The translations under genes were made by a program, and so were the position numbers. From positions 1 through 15,441 of the forward strand of contig JAEXTB010000105.1 in NCBI GenBank assembly GCA_023453725.1: a stretch of 15,441 bases of DNA, written 5' to 3'. The DNA comes from Bacillota bacterium. Lineage in GTDB: Bacteria; Bacillota; Clostridia; Christensenellales; CAG-138. The notes beneath the pieces are model-generated. The model saw only the letters and a list, made by a program, of their open reading frames with translations. It made no database searches and had not been told where the DNA came from. Shown in pieces: positions 1-7,203 of the stretch; the first letter of the stretch is position 1, and each line of letters opens with the position of its first letter.

Positions 1-10
1 GCTCAAGGGC

Positions 11-1468
11 ATGGCTGTTTATCTGGGCATAGACGCGGGAACCACCAAGATCAAGGCGGCGCTGATGGAGGAAGACCGTATTCTGGCATTCTCCGAACGC
101 AATGCCCAAGTGCTTTCTCCTTTTCCGTGCGCCTGTGAGATGGATATGGAGGCGCTGTGGCGCCTGCTGTGCGACGTAACAATGGAACTGCGCGAAAAGG
201 CGCGTGAAGAATGGCAAAGACTCAGCGGCGTGGCGATATGCGCCCAAGGGGACGGCATGTGGCCGATAGACGCAAACGGTAAACCCGTTGGAAACGCCAT
301 TCTTTGGAACGATACGCGCGCGCGCAGGGCGGGCATTGAGAATGACCAGGAGATGAGCGATTTCTTAGTCTCCCGCTGTTCCACTGCGCTTTTTGCGGGC
401 GCGTATCCCGTTATTTTGCAGTGGCTCAAGCGGGAAGCCCCGCGCGACTATGAACGCATCGCGCATGTGTTTCATTGCAAGGATTGGCTGAACTTCCGGC
501 TGACCGGCGTGATTGCCTCGGATTACTCGGATCAGTCCACAGCCTCCATCAATATTTTCAATAAGGGTTATGTGCAGGAACTGTTCGACAAGCTGGACAT
601 CCCGGAAATGAAAGCGGCGTTGCCGGAACTTTACCCGAGCACGCATGTGCTGGGCTGTGTGACGGAGCAGGCGCACAAAGAAACCGGCCTGCCTGTGGGA
701 TTGCCCGTTGTAACAGGATGTATCGATGTTGCGGCGGTCGCATTGGGCGTGGGCATGCGAAACGCAGGCGACGGGTGCTGTATCCTCGGCACCACGCTTT
801 GCTGCGAGATGCTGCTTGATGCAGCGCAGGTTGATGTTTCCGATACCAACGGCAGCGCGCTGTGCAGCGTCCTATCTGGCAAATACAACCGGGTGATGGC
901 CGCCAACAGCGGAACGGCCTCCATTGACTGGGTACGACAACTTCTTTGTCCCGAGCTTAGCTATGCCGAGATCGGCGAAATGGTTTCAAAGGTACCGGCA
1001 GGCAGCAACGGCGTGCTGTTTCACCCTTATTTATACGGCGAGCGAGCACCGTTCCGCGACCCGTCCGCATGCGGCGGTTTTTACGGGCTGCGCGCCGATC
1101 ATACAAGAATGGATCTGATGCGTGCCGCACATGAGGGCATGGCGCTGTCGCTTCGCGATTGTTTTGAACACCTGCCGAAGTCCGAAGGTTTACTGTACCT
1201 TTCGGGCGGCGGTGCGCAAAGCGACTTTACCTGCCAGCTCATTGCCGATACGCTCAATAAAACCGTACTTCGCCCCGTCAGCAGGGAATTGGGCATACAG
1301 GGAATCATGAAGACCGCGCGCATGGCGCTGGAGAACGGTTCCCCGGAAGATGCCTGCGGCGACTGCACAAGTTTTTATCCGGATGCCGGGGTGCATCAGA
1401 CAATGAATAAGCTCTATGAAGATTTTACAAAGCTGCGCAAGCAAGCCCCCCACTGGAATGCCCGCTAG
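11..1468 (+). CDS. FGGY-family carbohydrate (sugar/polyol) kinase
   Basis: This 485-residue protein has the usual length of an FGGY kinase, which phosphorylates a free sugar or polyol with ATP in the cytoplasm. The N-terminal phosphate-binding loop is DAGTT at residues 8-12. The substrate-side segment GDGMW (80-84) and ILWNDTRA (97-104) follow, the probable catalytic Asp is D239 in GCIDVAA, and the C-terminal nucleotide-binding loop is SGGGAQ at 398-403. The GDGxW segment recalls erythritol or L-xylulose kinases more than classical XylB, but the substrate cannot be assigned from this. The ATG at 11 gives the canonical MxxYLGIDAGTT start. Only ten bases lie upstream, with a weak AAGGG too close to the ATG, so translation may be coupled to a gene outside the window. 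It is the first visible gene of the cluster, followed by a 70-base gap. The family is certain; the substrate is unknown. Confidence 0.93.
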   Translation: MAVYLGIDAGTTKIKAALMEEDRILAFSERNAQVLSPFPCACEMDMEALWRLLCDVTMELREKAREEWQRLSGVAICAQGDGMWPIDANGKPVGNAILWNDTRARRAGIENDQEMSDFLVSRCSTALFAGAYPVILQWLKREAPRDYERIAHVFHCKDWLNFRLTGVIASDYSDQSTASINIFNKGYVQELFDKLDIPEMKAALPELYPSTHVLGCVTEQAHKETGLPVGLPVVTGCIDVAAVALGVGMRNAGDGCCILGTTLCCEMLLDAAQVDVSDTNGSALCSVLSGKYNRVMAANSGTASIDWVRQLLCPELSYAEIGEMVSKVPAGSNGVLFHPYLYGERAPFRDPSACGGFYGLRADHTRMDLMRAAHEGMALSLRDCFEHLPKSEGLLYLSGGGAQSDFTCQLIADTLNKTVLRPVSRELGIQGIMKTARMALENGSPEDACGDCTSFYPDAGVHQTMNKLYEDFTKLRKQAPHWNAR

Positions 1469-1486
1469 AAGCGGATTGCGTATGGC

Positions 1487-1516
1487 TTGACCGTACGTTT
1501 AGATAAGAATTTTTAT
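1487..1516 (+). promoter_or_regulatory. possible promoter upstream of the first zinc dehydrogenase
   Basis: The 70-base gap after the kinase contains TTGACC (1487-1492) and, 18 bases later, TTTTAT (1511-1516), which matches the -10 consensus at four of six positions. The region is more AT-rich than the flanking coding DNA. A strong Shine-Dalgarno, AAGGAG at 1526-1531, precedes the ATG at 1539. This could be an internal promoter for the rest of the cluster. The -10 is poor, so the call is tentative. Confidence 0.25.
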
Positions 1517-1538
1517 TAGCAGGAAAAGGAGAAAAGGT

Positions 1539-2573
1539 ATGCGTGCATTGGTAAAGACCAAGATCGAGCCGGGCAATTTTCATCTGATGGAGATCGAAAC
1601 CCCCGTTCCCGGACCGGACCAGGTCAGGATTAAGATCAAACGTGCCGGTATCTGCCAGACGGATGTCGTGTATATAAACGAGGGCGGCTTCGCGCTGCAT
1701 CCCCCCGTTGTGCTTGGCCATGAGGTTTCGGGTGTTGTGGATATGGTGGGGTCCAATGTGGACAACATCAAGGTAGGCGACCGTGTGCTCTCGCAGACGA
1801 CTTACCATGTATGCGGCCATTGCCGTTTCTGCAAGCGCGGCGAGTTCAACCATTGCCCGGAACGCAAAGGAATCGGTTCTGCTGCGAACGGTGCATTTGC
1901 CGAATATGTCGTCACATGGAAAGGCAGCGTCATGAAAATGCCCGACAGCATGACGTTTGATCAGGCAGCCTCCATTGAACCGCTTTCGTGCGGCGTGCAT
2001 GCGCTGACCGAGCGTACACAGTGTGGTGTGAACGATGTTGTTGTTGTACTGGGACCTGGCCCCATCGGGCTGTATGCCGCACAGGTTGCAAAGGCACAGG
2101 GCTCGTATGTTATCATAGCCGGGCTTACGCATGACGTGCCGCGTATGGAACTTGCACTCAAATTGGGCATCGATCTTTCCGTAGATATCCAGAAGGAAGA
2201 TCTCGGCCTGATCTGCAAGGAACTCACTGGCGGTTATGGCGCCGACGTTGTTGTGGAAGCCACGGGCTCGAACAAAGCGGTAGATCTTGCAATGAATGTC
2301 ATCGCTCGCCGCGGTACGTTTGTGCCTATGGGCGTATTCAATCATACAATTGATGTGGATTTCCACAATATTAAGAAGAAGGAACTCACCGTGCAGGGCT
2401 CGCACGCGCAGATCCCCACCTCCTGGGAAAAGGCCATCCGGCTGGTTCGCCTGGGCAAGGTAAATGTGGATGCGATCATTTCCCATGTCTTCCCGATGAG
2501 CCAGTGGGAAGAGGCCTTTGAGGTGGTAAAGAGCAAACAGGGCCTTAAAGTGATGATCGATCCCGAACGCTAA
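1539..2573 (+). CDS. zinc-dependent alcohol/polyol dehydrogenase (MDR superfamily)
   Basis: This 344-residue protein has the standard length of a medium-chain zinc dehydrogenase, which interconverts a secondary alcohol and a ketone using NAD(P). Catalytic zinc ligands are C39 in GICQTD, the H61-E62 pair in GHE, and probably E147. The structural zinc site is complete, with C92, C95, C98 and C106 in the C-x2-C-x2-C-x7-C spacing. The cofactor-binding loop is GPGPIG (172-177). The second strand ends in GLTHD (195-199), similar to L-iditol/sorbitol-type dehydrogenases. The catalytic segment reads GICQTD rather than the common GICGTD. AAGGAG at 1526-1531, seven bases before the ATG, supports the start. 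It probably oxidises or reduces the sugar or polyol handled by the adjacent kinase and isomerase. Iditol, threonine or ribitol dehydrogenase activity are all possible, and the substrate is not predictable. Confidence 0.93.
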   Translation: MRALVKTKIEPGNFHLMEIETPVPGPDQVRIKIKRAGICQTDVVYINEGGFALHPPVVLGHEVSGVVDMVGSNVDNIKVGDRVLSQTTYHVCGHCRFCKRGEFNHCPERKGIGSAANGAFAEYVVTWKGSVMKMPDSMTFDQAASIEPLSCGVHALTERTQCGVNDVVVVLGPGPIGLYAAQVAKAQGSYVIIAGLTHDVPRMELALKLGIDLSVDIQKEDLGLICKELTGGYGADVVVEATGSNKAVDLAMNVIARRGTFVPMGVFNHTIDVDFHNIKKKELTVQGSHAQIPTSWEKAIRLVRLGKVNVDAIISHVFPMSQWEEAFEVVKSKQGLKVMIDPER

Positions 2574-2599
2574 GACATATAGAAACGGAAGTGAATGGC

Positions 2600-3481
2600 A
2601 TGCCCATGAATATCGAACAGGCAGCCCGTATGGCATTTGCTGGGCTGGACACAGTGGAAGCAGAGCGCCTTGCAGGGCTTGCTTCTGAGGAAGCTGCAGC
2701 GAAAACTGTTCATGAGGAGCTCGTACCCCAAGGCTTGCCAGCCGGAGAGGCGGCATTGCTTGGTGCCGCGCTTGGCGTGCGTTTCGCCGGAGAGCTGCCG
2801 CATTATTTGTGCAAGGCGCTTGCAACCTGCATTCAAGCTACGGAGCTGAAAGGGCAGGAACTGCGCGCATACGTGCGCGAACGCTACGCCCTCCAACGTA
2901 CGCCCGAGATGGTACAGCTTATCAGTACACAGCTTGAAAGGCTGCGGCAGGGAACATTCTTTGAGGAACCCTGCAGGGTGGAGATGATTAAGTCCGCCTA
3001 CCGCGACGGATTCTATTACGAGAAGCATTGCCGCGGCTGCGCGCAGTGCACGATCGCGGCGATGTTCAAAATCAGCGGCAAAGAGGAAACACACCTCTTC
3101 CGTGCGGCAAACGGATTCGCCGCAGGCATGGGCCTGTTTGGTGACGGCGTCTGCGGCGGCTATGCGGGCGGTTTGCTGTTTATGGGTACATACGCTGGCA
3201 GGCGCTTTGAGTTTTTTGACAATGACAAAGAGGAAAAAGACCAGAGTATGCACCTTGCCGATTTGCTGCATACCCGTTTTATCGAGACATACGGAACCGT
3301 GATCTGCCAGGATATCCACAGGGAGATTTTCGGCAGGCCGTTCTTTATCCGGGACGCGGCCGAAAAAGCAGCCTTCGAGGAGGCTGGCGCACATACGGCG
3401 GATAAATGTACCGCCGTCGTCGCTACCGCCGCCGCATGGACGGCAGAGATACTCCTTGACGAAGGATACTTGACCTGCTGA
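2600..3481 (+). CDS. C_GCAxxG_C_C-family cysteine-rich protein with N-terminal extension
   Basis: This cytoplasmic protein is about 293 residues long. Its C-terminal half resembles the putative redox-active C_GCAxxG_C_C family. Counting from the ATG at 2600, it has C144 and the GCAQC pair C147 and C150, then glycine-rich GLFGDGVCGG with C185, followed by C236 (VICQD) and C270. The family is usually about 130-160 residues long. The N-terminal part here, roughly residues 1-130, is Ala/Glu-rich, looks helical and is unrecognised. I see no signal peptide or membrane segment. Three in-frame starts exist: GTG at 2591, ATG at 2600 and ATG at 2606. GGAAG at 2587-2591 lies eight bases before 2600, so that start was chosen. 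The gene sits 26 bases after the dehydrogenase and directly before the CoA-disulfide-reductase gene, which suggests a thiol or persulfide redox role. The family has no firmly established reaction. Confidence 0.8.
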   Translation: MPMNIEQAARMAFAGLDTVEAERLAGLASEEAAAKTVHEELVPQGLPAGEAALLGAALGVRFAGELPHYLCKALATCIQATELKGQELRAYVRERYALQRTPEMVQLISTQLERLRQGTFFEEPCRVEMIKSAYRDGFYYEKHCRGCAQCTIAAMFKISGKEETHLFRAANGFAAGMGLFGDGVCGGYAGGLLFMGTYAGRRFEFFDNDKEEKDQSMHLADLLHTRFIETYGTVICQDIHREIFGRPFFIRDAAEKAAFEEAGAHTADKCTAVVATAAAWTAEILLDEGYLTC

Positions 3482-3494
3482 CCTGCTGACCTGC
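3471..3494 (+). repeat. three tandem copies of an 8-bp unit across a stop codon
   Basis: The unit TGACCTGC is repeated three times without interruption at 3471-3494 and is followed by TGAG. The first copy encodes the last residues (Leu-Thr-Cys) of the C_GCAxxG protein, and its TGA stop (3479-3481) is the first three bases of the second copy. Copies two and three lie in the 36-base gap, just before the AAAAGGAG ribosome binding site of the next gene. Confidence 0.9.
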
Positions 3495-3517
3495 TGAGCG
3501 CGGAAAAGGAGAAACAT

Positions 3518-5152
3518 ATGCAAAAGAAGATCGTCATCGTAGGCGGCGTAGCGGGCGGAGCGTCAACAGCTGCCCGCTTGCGCCGGCTGGATGAGTTTGC
3601 CGAGATCATCCTCTTTGAAAAAGACACGTATATTTCGTTTGCGAACTGCGGCCTGCCCTACCATATCGGTGGGGTGATCGCGGAGCGCAAGGACCTCATT
3701 GTGCAGTCTCCCGAAGCCATGCGTGCGCGTTTTCGCATCGATGTGCGCACACACAGCCGTGTTGCTTCAGTCGATACGGCGCGCAACGTTGTACGTGTAC
3801 AAAGCGCGGAGCGCGGCGAATATGAGGAAAGCTATGACGCGCTGGTGCTCTGCCCCGGCGCTGAACCTGTTGCGTTATTCGGGCAGGGCATGGAACGTGT
3901 GTTCACGCTCAGAACCATAGATGATACCGACAGAATCAACGAGTTCGTTGCCGCGCAGGGCGTGCAGACGGCGGCAATACTCGGCGGTGGTTTTATTGGT
4001 GTGGAAATGGCAGAAAACCTGCGCATGCGCGGTGTCGCCGTGCGCCTGATTGAGGCCATGGATCATGTCCTTGCGCCGTTTGACGCCGATATGGCCGCGA
4101 TTGTACACAAGGAGCTAAAGTCCCACGGCGTGGAACTGACGCTTTCTCAAAAGGTGACCGCCTTGGAAGCCGCGGGTAACGCTGTACGCATTACGCTTGA
4201 TGACGGATCCTCCTTTGAAACGGACTTGGTGGTGAGCGCCATAGGCGTACGCCCGGCGACAGAGTTCCTCAAAGGCTCCGGCATTGCACTTGGCCCCAAG
4301 GGCCATATCATTACCGACGCGTATATGCGTACCAATGTCGCAAACGTATACGCGGCGGGCGACGCCGCCCAGATTACGGATTATGTAACGGGGCTTGCTG
4401 CGGCAATTCCGCTTGCGGGGCCAGCCAACAGGCAGGCACGTACCGTTGCGGACAGCATCGCGGGTCTCGATCACCCTTATCACGGCGCCCAAGGGTCGTC
4501 CATTATCAAAGTGTTCGGGTTAACTGCCGCTGCGACGGGCGCCAACGAGAGCGCGCTCAATCGTGCAGGCATCCCGTACCACAAGGTGTATACGCATCCG
4601 TTCTCCCACGCCACGTACTATCCGGGCGCGGTACAGATTGATTGTAAGCTGCTGTTCCATCCCGACGGCCGGATATTAGGCTGCCAGATGATCGGCGCGG
4701 AGGGTGTAGACAAACGGCTGGACGTTGTAGCGACTGCTTTGCGGTTAAAGGCCAAAGTAACCGATCTTTGCGATCTTGAACTTGCATACGCGCCGCCCTA
4801 TTCTTCCGCCAAGGACCCCGTCAACATGCTGGGCTACGTTGCGCAGAATGTGCTGGAGGGTGTCTCTTCCCTGACGGATTATGAAGAAGCCGAACAGTAC
4901 GATCCTGCTTCCGCCATACTGCTTGATGTACGTACGCCGCGGGAATTTGAGCGCGGGCATCTGCCTGGCGCCGTCAATATACCCGTTGACTCGCTGCGGG
5001 ACAGGCTAGGTGAACTCGACCCCAACAAAGAAATACTTGAATACTGCCAGGTGGGCGTGCGTGCCCATACGGCGCAGCGCATACTCAGCCAGCATGGGTT
5101 TAAGGTAAAAAATGTGACTGGCGGCTACAAAACGTATTCCACAAAGGAGTAA
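3518..5152 (+). CDS. CoA-disulfide reductase-like flavoenzyme fused to a rhodanese domain
   Basis: This 544-residue protein is a pyridine-nucleotide-disulfide oxidoreductase with a C-terminal rhodanese domain, the layout of the CoADR-RHD/NPSR group that reduces CoA disulfide, CoA persulfide or polysulfide with NAD(P)H. The FAD-binding loop GGVAGG is at 9-14. The single redox cysteine is C44 in SFANCGLPY, the NAD(P) loop GGGFIG is at 156-161, and the second FAD motif VYAAGDAA is at 277-284. YAPPYSSAKDP (424-434) carries the conserved tyrosines near the active site. The rhodanese domain covers about 455-542, with active-site C510 in the CQVGVRA loop, so both halves look catalytically intact. 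AAAAGGAG eight bases upstream fixes the ATG. It follows the cysteine-rich gene and ends two bases before the isomerase start, so it is part of the same transcription unit. The preferred acceptor (CoA disulfide, CoA persulfide, polysulfide or O2) cannot be decided. Confidence 0.92.
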   Translation: MQKKIVIVGGVAGGASTAARLRRLDEFAEIILFEKDTYISFANCGLPYHIGGVIAERKDLIVQSPEAMRARFRIDVRTHSRVASVDTARNVVRVQSAERGEYEESYDALVLCPGAEPVALFGQGMERVFTLRTIDDTDRINEFVAAQGVQTAAILGGGFIGVEMAENLRMRGVAVRLIEAMDHVLAPFDADMAAIVHKELKSHGVELTLSQKVTALEAAGNAVRITLDDGSSFETDLVVSAIGVRPATEFLKGSGIALGPKGHIITDAYMRTNVANVYAAGDAAQITDYVTGLAAAIPLAGPANRQARTVADSIAGLDHPYHGAQGSSIIKVFGLTAAATGANESALNRAGIPYHKVYTHPFSHATYYPGAVQIDCKLLFHPDGRILGCQMIGAEGVDKRLDVVATALRLKAKVTDLCDLELAYAPPYSSAKDPVNMLGYVAQNVLEGVSSLTDYEEAEQYDPASAILLDVRTPREFERGHLPGAVNIPVDSLRDRLGELDPNKEILEYCQVGVRAHTAQRILSQHGFKVKNVTGGYKTYSTKE

Positions 5153-5154
5153 CT

Positions 5155-6144
5155 ATGAAGAATCCAATTTGCGTTGGCGTTTGGGATTATGGAATGGGTA
5201 CCGATCGCTATGTGGGCGACGGTTATAAGGAACGGATTGGCCTTCTTGACCGCATTAAGCGGATCGGGGCACTCAAAGGTGTATCCGGCATTGAAATCAC
5301 CTATCCCAACGATGTCAATGAGGACAACTGGGCAGAAGTACAGCCCGTATTGCGCGAGTATGGCCTTACCATTGCGGGCATGGGCGTGGAGCTTGTGTGC
5401 GATAAGGAGTGGAAGGACGGCTCTCTTTCCTCCGCAAACGCGGAACAGCGGCAAAAGGCCATCGACCGCGTCAAGAGCGCAATGGATTTTGCCCGCAGCA
5501 TCGGCGTTTCCGTTGTGAGCGTTTGGATGGCGCAGGATGGGTTTGATTATGTATTCCAGAACGATTACGCGGCAGCCTATGCCCGCATGGTCGACGGGCT
5601 GCGCATCTGTGCGCAGCATGATCCTTCCATCAAACTGGGAATTGAGTACAAAACCAGCGAACCCAAAATGAGCTGCATGATGAAAAACGCAGGCATGGCG
5701 CTTGCCGCCGCACAGGCGACCGGCTGCGCGAATGTCGGCATTACGCTCGATGTAGGGCATGCCTTCAACGCCGGGGAAAATCCGGCTGAATCGGCCGCGA
5801 TCCTCATGCATGAAAATCGCCTGTTCCACCTGCACCTTAATGACAACTACCGCATCGCCGATGACGATATGCCGGTAGGATCGGTGCATTGGCCGCAGTA
5901 TTTTGAACTTTTCTACTGGTTAAATAGGATGGGGTACAAGGGCTGGTTCTCGCTGGATCTGTACCCGTACCGGGATTGCCCTGACGCGGCCTGCCGCGCA
6001 AGCATTGCATTTATTGAAGGGGCAACCAGGTTTGTAACCGAACGCCTGCCCGAGACATTCGCGGGGGATGTGAACAGGACCCCGGGAAGCATACTGGAAG
6101 AACTGATGTCGCGCTTCTTCGCGGCGGAAGGAGGACGTGTATGA
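5155..6144 (+). CDS. xylose-isomerase-like TIM-barrel sugar isomerase/epimerase
   Basis: This 329-residue protein belongs to the AP-endonuclease-2/xylose-isomerase-like TIM-barrel superfamily, whose members isomerise or epimerise sugars, ketoses or inososes using a divalent metal. Likely metal ligands are E164 in GIEYK, D199 in TLDVGH, H227 in FHLHLND and D268 in FSLDLYP. The stretch VWMAQDGFDYVFQNDY (123-138), with the DVGHAFNAGEN and HLHLNDNYR blocks, recalls L-rhamnose isomerase and related ketose isomerases. I therefore favour an aldose-ketose isomerase over a ketose 3-epimerase, with modest confidence. The start has an AAAGGAG site inside the end of the preceding gene and lies two bases after its stop. 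The stop overlaps the next ATG as ATGA (6141-6144), so translation is coupled to the second dehydrogenase. With the kinase it would form an isomerise-then-phosphorylate route. Confidence 0.88.
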   Translation: MKNPICVGVWDYGMGTDRYVGDGYKERIGLLDRIKRIGALKGVSGIEITYPNDVNEDNWAEVQPVLREYGLTIAGMGVELVCDKEWKDGSLSSANAEQRQKAIDRVKSAMDFARSIGVSVVSVWMAQDGFDYVFQNDYAAAYARMVDGLRICAQHDPSIKLGIEYKTSEPKMSCMMKNAGMALAAAQATGCANVGITLDVGHAFNAGENPAESAAILMHENRLFHLHLNDNYRIADDDMPVGSVHWPQYFELFYWLNRMGYKGWFSLDLYPYRDCPDAACRASIAFIEGATRFVTERLPETFAGDVNRTPGSILEELMSRFFAAEGGRV

Positions 6145-7199
6145 AAGCTGCCGTTTGGCATGGATACAAGGATGTACGCATAGAGGAACTGCCGGTACCT
6201 TCAATACCCGCAGGCCATGTGCGCATCAAGGTTGCTTACGCGGGCATTTGCGGGACCGATCGGCATGAATACGTAGGCCCCAACTTTATCCCGGTTGCAA
6301 AGCCCCACAGGCTGACTGGCCGCACTGCGCCCTTAACGCTGGGCCATGAATTTACCGGCGTTATTGAAGCAGTAGGCGAAGGTGTAACCGGTTGGAAACA
6401 GGGAGACCGCGTCACCGCAAACGGTACGCTTTGCTGCAAAAAGTGCGCCATGTGCCGTTCCGGCCGCTATAACGTGTGCGAAAAGCTTGGCTTCTTAGGC
6501 GTAGGCACCGACGGTGCGTTTGCGGATTATGTAGTGGTAGATGCGGACCGTCTGTTCCGCGTACCCGATGCCGTTACCTTGCGGCAGGGCGCTTTGGCGG
6601 AACCTTTGGCGTGCGGCATACACGCGACGCGCCTTTTAGGGGATATCACAGGCAGCTCAGTCGTTGTTGTGGGTCCGGGGATCATAGGCCTTGCCTGCAT
6701 GCTCGCAGCGAAATTTGCGGGCGCGGGCAAAATCCTGGTCGCCGGTGTTGGCAAGGACCGCAAGGAACTGGTGGAAAGCTACGGCTGTGTCTACCATGAC
6801 GTATTGGATGGCGATCTTGTTCCCGTCATACAGGAATGGAACGGCGACCTTGCGGATGTTGTATATGAATGCGTTGGAAGCCAGCGCACGCTGGACAGCG
6901 CCATATCGGCGCTGCGTCCCGGCGCAAAGCTGATGGTGATGGGCGTCTTTGAGAAGAAGCCGGTGTTTGACATGAATACCTTCCAGGAAGGTGAGCGGAC
7001 GCTCTATTCCTCGCAGGCGCATGTGGATGAGATTGGCGTTGCACTTTCTTACCTGGAAAAGGGTCTGATCAATGCCGAAGAACTCATCACCCGTGAAGTG
7101 ACGTTGGATACCCTTGTTCAGGACGGCTTTGAGGAGCTGATCGTGAACGGGCCCAAACATATTAAGGTCATGATCCGCATTGGCGGTGGAAAGGAGTAA
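6141..7199 (+). CDS. zinc dehydrogenase, 2,3-butanediol dehydrogenase-like (MDR superfamily)
   Basis: This 352-residue enzyme is a medium-chain zinc dehydrogenase. The N-terminal half closely follows the pattern I recall for Bacillus BdhA (2,3-butanediol dehydrogenase): MKAAVWH, GICGTDRHEY with C37, an insertion with PVAKPHRLT, and GHEFTG with H69 and E70. E154 in AEPLA is the likely further ligand. Unlike BdhA as I recall it, this protein keeps a structural zinc site at C99, C102, C105 and C113. The cofactor-binding loop is GPGIIG (178-183), followed by a strand ending VAGVGKD. Its ATG overlaps the isomerase stop as ATGA. The following gene starts four bases after its stop. It probably acts on a vicinal diol or polyol from the same pathway. 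Acetoin/butanediol is also possible, but no acetolactate decarboxylase is present in the window. The family call is firm; the substrate is unknown. Confidence 0.92.
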   Translation: MKAAVWHGYKDVRIEELPVPSIPAGHVRIKVAYAGICGTDRHEYVGPNFIPVAKPHRLTGRTAPLTLGHEFTGVIEAVGEGVTGWKQGDRVTANGTLCCKKCAMCRSGRYNVCEKLGFLGVGTDGAFADYVVVDADRLFRVPDAVTLRQGALAEPLACGIHATRLLGDITGSSVVVVGPGIIGLACMLAAKFAGAGKILVAGVGKDRKELVESYGCVYHDVLDGDLVPVIQEWNGDLADVVYECVGSQRTLDSAISALRPGAKLMVMGVFEKKPVFDMNTFQEGERTLYSSQAHVDEIGVALSYLEKGLINAEELITREVTLDTLVQDGFEELIVNGPKHIKVMIRIGGGKE

Positions 7200-7203
7200 C
7201 ATC

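Noticed and set aside
1425..2825. Long open frame on the reverse strand (466 codons) opposite the first dehydrogenase
   Set aside because: The forward-strand dehydrogenase has full catalytic motifs. The reverse frame shows no recognisable domain, has His- and Cys-rich low-likelihood composition, and arises from codon bias in GC-rich DNA.
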